Of a stretch of 64,000 nucleotides of DNA, positions 57,381 through 64,000 are shown piece by piece; the first letter of the stretch is position 1, and every line of letters begins with the position of its first letter. The notes under the pieces were generated by a model. The model searched no databases. It had not been told where the DNA came from and saw only the letters and a program-made list of their open reading frames with translations. The position numbers were made by a program, and so were the translations under genes. The DNA comes from Pseudomonas fluorescens. GTDB taxonomy: Bacteria; Pseudomonadota; Gammaproteobacteria; Pseudomonadales; Pseudomonadaceae. The stretch is taken from positions 2,079,501-2,143,500 of the forward strand of contig NZ_LR134318.1 in the NCBI RefSeq assembly GCF_900636825.1, in the 5' to 3' direction.

Positions 57381-57680
57381 TTATTTCGCTGGGGTATTTG
57401 CCTTGCATTTGGCGATTTGCCCAAGAGCTTTTTGCTGCAGCTCAGGAGTCGCTTTGTTGTCCATCAGTGCCTGAATGTCGCTGGCCGGATATGACTTGAT
57501 GGCGTCAGCACCACAGGCGCAATGGGATTTGGCCGCAGCAGCGCCGATCTGTTGGGTCGCTGCCTGGGTGCACTGGGCCATGTACTTCTCGCGCTCGCCT
57601 TTCGGCCAGTCGGCATGGGCGCTCAGTGGCAACAGCAGAACGACGGGGGCGACGACGGCGAATAAGCTTTTCAGACGCAT
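57381..57680 (-). CDS. Small secreted protein of unknown function
   Basis: A 99-residue protein. A signal peptide (MRLKSLFAVVAPVVLLLPLSAHA, about 1-23) is followed by a mature part with four cysteines (MAQCTQAATQQ, SHCACGAD, IAKCKANTP), compatible with two disulfides in the periplasm. The ATG ends at 57680 with AAGGAG upstream. I recognise no named family. Monocistronic. Confidence 0.75.
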   Translation of the reverse strand: MRLKSLFAVVAPVVLLLPLSAHADWPKGEREKYMAQCTQAATQQIGAAAAKSHCACGADAIKSYPASDIQALMDNKATPELQQKALGQIAKCKANTPAK

Positions 57681-58050
57681 GCGAGGATGCTCCTTGTGGG
57701 TCAATGTCTTGTTATCTGAGGGCGCAAGGGCCGATCAAGTTCAGCACTCTGGCATAAAAACGGACAATTCGCCTTCTGCCAAATCAGGGCGTAAGCGACC
57801 GCTCATCTGTGCTAGGATGCCGGGCTCAAGCGTTTTCAGGCTTCGGAGGACCTTCAGTCCCGAGGCGGTCGGCGTGCGAATATTTCCGATTTGAATCCCA
57901 GTCACTCTGGTTCGGTTTTCCGGTTGGCCGCAAGGCTCCTGCCGCTGTAAGGCAGGCGTTCGTCATTGAATGGCCTGGATCGGATCTTGTACTGGCTCAT
58001 CCCAACCCACGTGACCTTTGGTAGGGGTCACCACTAGGAGAGGAGGCGCC
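57681..58050 (+). promoter_or_regulatory. thrS promoter and long structured leader
   Basis: An extended -10 (TGC-TAGGAT, 57810-57818) predicts a start near 57825 and a leader of about 225 bases. Within it, CCTGCC/GGCAGG (57938-57956) encloses the seven-base loop GCTGTAA. GTGACC/GGTCAC (58011-58031) encloses TTTGGTAGG, directly before the ribosome site (58036-58045). Both loops present threonine anticodons (TGT and GGT) in tRNA-like context. The E. coli thrS operator uses two anticodon-arm mimics joined by a linker, bound by dimeric ThrRS to block translation; the layout here is the same. Confidence 0.55.
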
Positions 58051-59973
58051 ATGCCAACTATTACTCTTCCCGACGGCAGTCAACGTTCATTCGATCACCC
58101 GGTTTCCGTAGCCGAGGTCGCCGCATCCATTGGTGCAGGTCTGGCCAAAGCCACCGTGGCCGGCAAGGTCAATGGCCAACTGGTCGACGCCAGCGACATC
58201 ATCAGCAGCGACGCGACCCTGCAAATCATCACGCCAAAGGATGAAGAGGGGCTGGAGATCATTCGCCACTCTTGCGCCCACCTGGTGGGGCATGCAGTCA
58301 AGCAATTGTACCCGACCGCAAAAATGGTCATCGGGCCAGTGATTGACGAAGGCTTCTATTACGACATCGCCTACGAGCGTCCCTTCACGCCCGAAGACAT
58401 GGCGGCTATCGAACAGCGCATGCAGCAGCTGATCGAGAAAGATTACGACGTCATCAAGAAAGTCACTCCGCGCGCCGAAGTGATCGAAGTGTTCAAGGCA
58501 CGCGGCGAAGACTATAAGCTGCGCCTGGTCGAGGACATGCCGAACGAGCAGACCATGGGTCTGTACTATCACGAAGAATACGTCGACATGTGCCGTGGTC
58601 CGCACGTGCCGAACACACGCTTCCTGAAGTCCTTCAAATTGACCAAGCTGTCGGGCGCCTACTGGCGTGGCGACGCCAAGAACGAGCAATTGCAGCGCGT
58701 TTACGGCACCGCTTGGGCAGACAAGAAGCAACTGGCCGCTTACATCCAGCGCATCGAAGAAGCGGAAAAGCGCGATCACCGCAAGATCGGCAAGCGTCTG
58801 GGCCTGTTCCACACCCAGGAAGAATCCCCGGGCATGGTGTTCTGGCACCCGAACGGCTGGACTCTGTATCAGGTGCTTGAGCAGTACATGCGCAAGATCC
58901 AGCGCGACAACGGCTATCTTGAGATCAAGACGCCGCAAGTTGTCGACCGCAGCCTGTGGGAGAAATCCGGGCACTGGGCCAACTACGCCGACAACATGTT
59001 CACCACTCAGTCGGAAAACCGCGACTACGCCATCAAGCCGATGAACTGCCCTTGCCACGTGCAGGTGTTCAATCAGGGTCTGAAAAGCTACCGCGAGCTG
59101 CCGATGCGTCTGGCCGAGTTCGGTGCCTGCCACCGTAACGAGCCATCGGGCGCGCTGCACGGGATCATGCGCGTGCGTGCGTTCACTCAGGACGACGCCC
59201 ACATCTTCTGCACTGAAGAGCAGATGCAGGCCGAATCCGCCGCATTCATCAAGCTGACCATGGATGTCTATCGCGATTTCGGCTTTACCGAAGTCGAGAT
59301 GAAGTTGTCCACTCGTCCGGAAAAACGCGTGGGTTCCGACGAGCTGTGGGATCGCGCTGAAGCGGCACTCGCTGCAGCCCTTGATTCTGCGGGGCTGCCG
59401 TACGATCTGCAGCCGGGAGAGGGCGCGTTCTACGGTCCGAAGATCGAGTTTTCGCTGAAAGATTGTCTCGGTCGCGTCTGGCAGTGTGGTACCTTGCAGC
59501 TCGATTTTAACCTGCCTGTCCGTTTGGGCGCTGAATACGTCTCCGAAGACAACAGCCGCAAACACCCAGTGATGTTGCACCGTGCGATCCTCGGTTCATT
59601 CGAGCGATTCGTCGGGATTCTGATCGAGCACTACGAAGGTGCTTTCCCTGCGTGGCTTGCGCCGACCCAGGCGGTGATCATGAATATCACTGATAAACAG
59701 GCAGATTTTGTTGCAGAAGTAGAAAAAACTCTCAACGAAAGCGGATTTCGTGCCAAGTCCGACTTGAGAAATGAAAAGATCGGCTTTAAAATCCGCGAGC
59801 ATACCTTGCTCAAGGTTCCCTATCTCTTGGTTATCGGAGATAAGGAAGTCGAGATGCAGACTGTCGCTGTGCGTACTCGTGAAGGTGCTGACCTGGGCTC
59901 GATGCCCGTCGCCCAGTTCGCTGAGTTTCTCGCGCAAGCGGTTTCCCGGCGTGGTCGCCCAGATTTGGAGTAA
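58051..59973 (+). CDS. thrS: Threonine--tRNA ligase
   Basis: A class II synthetase of 640 residues that charges tRNA-Thr and edits mischarged serine. An N-terminal TGS domain (about 1-60, [20 protein letters not shown]) precedes the editing domain with the HxxxH-type [12 protein letters not shown] near 72-83. The catalytic core has motif 2 ([23 protein letters not shown]) with the zinc Cys in [12 protein letters not shown], and a C-terminal anticodon-binding domain follows. The start at 58051 has AGGAGG; the upstream GTG-type start would invade the leader hairpin. Leads into infC. Confidence 0.98.
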   Translation: MPTITLPDGSQRSFDHPVSVAEVAASIGAGLAKATVAGKVNGQLVDASDIISSDATLQIITPKDEEGLEIIRHSCAHLVGHAVKQLYPTAKMVIGPVIDEGFYYDIAYERPFTPEDMAAIEQRMQQLIEKDYDVIKKVTPRAEVIEVFKARGEDYKLRLVEDMPNEQTMGLYYHEEYVDMCRGPHVPNTRFLKSFKLTKLSGAYWRGDAKNEQLQRVYGTAWADKKQLAAYIQRIEEAEKRDHRKIGKRLGLFHTQEESPGMVFWHPNGWTLYQVLEQYMRKIQRDNGYLEIKTPQVVDRSLWEKSGHWANYADNMFTTQSENRDYAIKPMNCPCHVQVFNQGLKSYRELPMRLAEFGACHRNEPSGALHGIMRVRAFTQDDAHIFCTEEQMQAESAAFIKLTMDVYRDFGFTEVEMKLSTRPEKRVGSDELWDRAEAALAAALDSAGLPYDLQPGEGAFYGPKIEFSLKDCLGRVWQCGTLQLDFNLPVRLGAEYVSEDNSRKHPVMLHRAILGSFERFVGILIEHYEGAFPAWLAPTQAVIMNITDKQADFVAEVEKTLNESGFRAKSDLRNEKIGFKIREHTLLKVPYLLVIGDKEVEMQTVAVRTREGADLGSMPVAQFAEFLAQAVSRRGRPDLE

Positions 59974-59975
59974 TT

Positions 59976-60524
59976 ATTATTAAGCGTGAAATGAGACAAG
60001 ATAAACGAGCTGCACCGAAAGCCCCGATCAACGAGAATATCTCGGCACGCGAGGTTCGGTTAATTGGCGCTGATGGCGAGCAGATTGGCATCGTCTCGAT
60101 TGATGAAGCGCTTCGTATTGCTGAAGAAGCAAAGCTTGATCTGGTGGAAATCTCCGCAGACGCAGTCCCACCGGTTTGCCGGGTGATGGACTACGGCAAA
60201 TCGATCTTCGAAAAGAAGAAACAGGTTGCTGCAGCGAAGAAAAACCAGAAGCAGATTCAGGTAAAAGAAATCAAGTTTCGTCCAGGGACGGAGGAAGGGG
60301 ATTACCAGGTAAAACTGCGCAACCTGGTACGTTTCCTGAGTGATGGGGACAGGGCCAAGGTATCCTTGCGATTCCGCGGCCGTGAGATGGCCCACCAGGA
60401 GCTGGGGATGGAACTCCTCAAGCGGGTTGAAGCTGACCTGCTCGAGTACGGTTCGGTCGAACAGCATCCTAAGATGGAAGGACGCCAGCTGATCATGGTC
60501 ATCGCCCCGAAAAAGAAGAAGTAA
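59976..60524 (+). CDS. infC: Translation initiation factor IF-3 (AUU start)
   Basis: Binds the 30S subunit and checks the start codon. From [15 protein letters not shown] the protein has about 182 residues with the N-domain ([19 protein letters not shown]), a lysine-rich linker ([15 protein letters not shown]) and the C-domain ([26 protein letters not shown]). Three in-frame ATT codons (59973, 59976, 59979) follow GGAG (59967-59970). AUU initiation with self-repression by IF3 is known for infC, so I prefer ATT over the ATG at 59991, which lies 20 bases past the ribosome site. Overlap or abutment with the thrS stop suggests coupling. Confidence 0.92.
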   Translation: MIKREMRQDKRAAPKAPINENISAREVRLIGADGEQIGIVSIDEALRIAEEAKLDLVEISADAVPPVCRVMDYGKSIFEKKKQVAAAKKNQKQIQVKEIKFRPGTEEGDYQVKLRNLVRFLSDGDRAKVSLRFRGREMAHQELGMELLKRVEADLLEYGSVEQHPKMEGRQLIMVIAPKKKK

Positions 60525-60584
60525 TCAACAGGGCACGGCAGGCCTTCTGATTATGTTTATCAACTGAATGCGGAGTATCCGAAC

Positions 60585-60779
60585 ATGCCAAAAATGAAAA
60601 CCAAAAGTGGTGCTGCTAAGCGGTTTCTGAAAACTGCTAACGGTATCAAGCACAAGCACGCTTTCAAGAGCCACATCCTGACTAAAATGTCGACCAAGCG
60701 TAAGCGTCAACTGCGCGGTAGCAGCTTGCTGCATCCGTCTGACGTGGCAAAAGTCGAGCGCATGCTGCGCCTTCGTTAA
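60585..60779 (+). CDS. rpmI: 50S ribosomal protein bL35
   Basis: A 64-residue basic protein of the large ribosomal subunit ([20 protein letters not shown], then [15 protein letters not shown]). GGAG precedes the ATG. It lies 60 bases after infC and 27 before rplT. In E. coli the L20 protein represses rpmI translation through a long-range RNA structure; that was not tested here. Confidence 0.98.
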   Translation: MPKMKTKSGAAKRFLKTANGIKHKHAFKSHILTKMSTKRKRQLRGSSLLHPSDVAKVERMLRLR

Positions 60780-60806
60780 TTTAGTCAAGAATAGAGGAAG
60801 TAACTC

Positions 60807-61163
60807 ATGGCTCGTGTAAAGCGTGGCGTCATTGCCCGTAAGCGTCACAAAAAAATTCTGAAACTTGCTAAAGGCTACTACGGCGCACGCTCCCGCGTAT
60901 TCCGTGTTGCCAAGCAAGCGGTAATCAAGGCAGGCCAATACGCCTACCGTGACCGTCGTCAGAAAAAACGTCAGTTCCGCGCTCTGTGGATCGCTCGTAT
61001 CAACGCTGGTGCTCGTGTTAACGGTCTGTCCTACAGCCGTTTCATCGCTGGCCTGAAAAAAGCGTCCATCGAGATCGACCGTAAGGTTCTGGCTGATCTG
61101 GCAGTGAACGAAAAAGCGGCGTTTGCTGCGATTGTCGAGAAAGCTAAAGCCACCTTGGCTTAA
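60807..61163 (+). CDS. rplT: 50S ribosomal protein bL20
   Basis: A 118-residue basic protein needed early in 50S assembly ([30 protein letters not shown]). The long basic N-terminal helix threads into 23S rRNA; the globular C-domain ([22 protein letters not shown]) follows. AGAGGAAG precedes the ATG. Confidence 0.98.
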
Positions 61164-61218
61164 GTACCCCCGACAGTCACCCGGCCTCACCTCTGTGGGG
61201 CCAGGTGTTAAACGTCAT

Positions 61219-62289
<1,071 letters not shown>

Positions 62290-62315
62290 TCGTAACGAAT
62301 TCTTAGGAGAGCAGG

Positions 62316-64000
62316 ATGAAATTCAGTGAACAATGGCTGCGTGGCTGGGTTAGCCCGCAGGTAGACCGCGACGAGCTGGTTGCTCGTCTGTCGATGGCCG
62401 GCCTTGAGGTCGATAGCGTTACGCCGGCCGCCGGTGTATTCAATGGCGTCGTGGTCGGCGAGGTGCTGAGCACCGAGCAACACCCGGATGCCGACAAGCT
62501 GCGCGTGTGCCAGGTCAGCAATGGTGCGGAAACGTTCCAGGTCGTGTGCGGAGCGCCAAACGTGCGTCCGGGCCTGAAGATTCCATTCGCCATGATCGGT
62601 GCCGAACTGCCGGGCGATTTCAAGATCAAGAAGGCCAAGCTGCGTGGCGTTGAGTCCAACGGCATGTTGTGCTCGCAGGCTGAGCTGCAGGTTGGCGAAG
62701 GCAATGACGGCCTGATGGAGCTGCCGGCCGATGCGCCAGTGGGCGAAGATTTCCGAGTGTACCTGGATCTCGAAGACGCCAGCATCGAGGTCGATCTGAC
62801 CCCGAACCGTGGCGACTGCCTGTCGCTGGCCGGTCTGGCCCGTGAAGTTGGCGCGTTGTATGACGCCCCGGTGACTCGTCCGGTCGTAAATGTCGTCCCG
62901 GCCGCACACGATGAAGTGCGTCCGGTGGAGGTGCTTGCACCGGCCGCATGCCCGCGTTACCTGGGTCGGGTTATCCGTAACGTAGACTTGTCCAAGCCAA
63001 CCCCATTGTGGATGGTTGAGCGTCTGCGTCGCGCCGACGTACGCAGCATTGACGCTGCGGTCGATATCACCAACTACGTGATGCTCGAGCTGGGTCAGCC
63101 GCTGCATGCGTTCGACCTCGCCGAAATCAATGGCGGCATCCGCGTGCGCATGGCGGAAGAGGGCGAAAAGCTGGTTTTGCTCGACGGTCAGGAAGTCAGT
63201 CTGCGTAGCGACACGCTGGTCATCGCCGACCACACTCGCGCCTTGGCAATTGCCGGTGTGATGGGTGGCGAACACAGCGGCGTTTCCGCGACGACTCGCG
63301 ACGTGTTTCTGGAGTCTGCGTTTTTCGATCAGATCGCCGTGGCGGGCAAGGCTCGTTCCTATGGCCTGCACACTGACGCATCGCACCGCTACGAGCGCGG
63401 CGTCGACTGGCAACTCGCCCGTGAAGCCATGGAGCGCGCCACTGGCTTGCTGCTGGAAATCACCGGCGGTGAAGCCGGGCCGATCATCGAAACCGTCAGC
63501 GAGCAACATCTGCCGTCGATCGCGCCGATCACGCTGCGTTCCCAGCGCATCACCCAGATGCTCGGTATGGAAATGGATTCGGCACAGGTCGAGCGTCTGC
63601 TCAGTGGCCTGGGTCTGAAGATTTCTGCCGACGGGGCAGGGCAGTGGCGCGTGGAAGTGCCAAGCCATCGCTTCGATATCAGTCTGGAAGTCGACTTGAT
63701 CGAAGAGCTGGCTCGCTTGTACGGCTACAACCGTTTGCCGGTTCGTTACCCGCAAGCCCGCCTGGCACCACAAGCCAAGGCTGAAGCGCGTAGCGATTTG
63801 CCTGAGCTGCGTCGCTTGCTGGTGGCGCGTGGTTATCAGGAAGCGATCACTTACAGCTTCATCGATCCGCGTCAGTTCGAGTTGTTCAGCCCGGGCGTCG
63901 AGCCGCTGTTGCTGGCCAATCCGATCTCCAACGACATGGCAGCCATGCGCTCGTCGCTGTGGCCGGGTCTGGTTAAAGCACTGCAGCACAACCTTAATCG
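62316..64000 (+). CDS. pheT: Phenylalanine--tRNA ligase, beta subunit (cut by window edge)
   Basis: The beta subunit of PheRS, which binds tRNA-Phe and edits mischarged tyrosine. The reading MKFSEQWLRGWVSPQVDRDEL starts at 62316 with AGGAGAGCAGG upstream. A tRNA-binding OB domain (about 39-150, EHPDADKLRVCQV), the B3/4 editing domain and the start of the B5 domain are present; about 561 of roughly 790 residues are in the window and no stop is met. Operon with pheS. Confidence 0.97.
   Translation, partial: MKFSEQWLRGWVSPQVDRDELVARLSMAGLEVDSVTPAAGVFNGVVVGEVLSTEQHPDADKLRVCQVSNGAETFQVVCGAPNVRPGLKIPFAMIGAELPGDFKIKKAKLRGVESNGMLCSQAELQVGEGNDGLMELPADAPVGEDFRVYLDLEDASIEVDLTPNRGDCLSLAGLAREVGALYDAPVTRPVVNVVPAAHDEVRPVEVLAPAACPRYLGRVIRNVDLSKPTPLWMVERLRRADVRSIDAAVDITNYVMLELGQPLHAFDLAEINGGIRVRMAEEGEKLVLLDGQEVSLRSDTLVIADHTRALAIAGVMGGEHSGVSATTRDVFLESAFFDQIAVAGKARSYGLHTDASHRYERGVDWQLAREAMERATGLLLEITGGEAGPIIETVSEQHLPSIAPITLRSQRITQMLGMEMDSAQVERLLSGLGLKISADGAGQWRVEVPSHRFDISLEVDLIEELARLYGYNRLPVRYPQARLAPQAKAEARSDLPELRRLLVARGYQEAITYSFIDPRQFELFSPGVEPLLLANPISNDMAAMRSSLWPGLVKALQHNLN

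Overview
The window is chromosomal DNA of a Pseudomonas of the fluorescens group. The evidence is gene order shared with that genus (thrS-infC-rpmI-rplT-pheS-pheT; leuC-leuD-methyltransferase-leuB-asd-usg-fimV-truA-trpF-accD-folC-dedD-cvpA-purF-metZ), a CsrA paralogue of the RsmE type, a FimV protein, a DUF1654-type protein, G/C-ending codons, and two families of short palindromic repeats typical of fluorescent pseudomonads. Almost all of it is housekeeping DNA. I see no prophage, insertion sequence, CRISPR array, toxin-antitoxin module or defence island.

Layout. 1-743: start of an aromatic aminotransferase (minus, cut by the window edge). 1081-3096: uvrB. 3201-5787: two-gene EmrAB-type efflux operon (minus). 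6016-7497: gltX. 7767-8281: tandemly duplicated tRNA-Ala/tRNA-Glu pair. 8464-10352: TetR regulator, alpha/beta hydrolase and thioesterase. 10529-12051: dusC and the heat-shock gene ibpA, which has a sigma-32 promoter and a ROSE-like leader. 12101-16339 (minus): a five-PAS GGDEF-EAL protein and a LysR regulator divergent from leuC. 16479-23033: leucine and aspartate-family biosynthesis. 23242-34396: fimV, truA, trpF, accD, folC, dedD, cvpA, purF, metZ, then an SDR dehydrogenase. 35349-35725: tRNA-Val and two tRNA-Asp. 36208-41782: a periplasmic three-subunit molybdenum hydroxylase plus its XdhC-type maturation factor. 41828-48467: an amine oxidase, tRNA-Val(GAC), an RDD protein, rsmE, a SPOR lipoprotein, endonuclease I, an SOS-boxed DUF1654 gene, periplasmic glutaminase-asparaginase and a FlxA-like gene. 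48667-55640: ribose operon rbsBACRKD followed by a periplasmic nucleoside hydrolase. 55679-57680: small secreted or unknown proteins and a cold-shock protein. 58051-64000: translation cluster thrS to pheT (pheT cut by the window edge).

How the parts connect. The ribose operon imports and phosphorylates ribose. The linked nucleoside hydrolase could supply ribose from nucleosides, and RbsR probably acts at a perfect palindrome placed on the rbs transcription start. The molybdenum enzyme appears to pass electrons from a periplasmic substrate through two 2Fe-2S clusters to a tri-haem cytochrome c. Its substrate cannot be read from sequence.

The most rewarding observations are regulatory. The thrS leader carries two hairpins whose loops display threonine anticodons (UGU and GGU), resembling the E. 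coli ThrRS operator. A near-consensus sigma-28 promoter precedes the FlxA-like gene. A near-perfect LexA box precedes the DUF1654 gene. A promoter-plus-terminator unit without an ORF lies at 44005-44192. No convincing wholly new multi-gene system is present.
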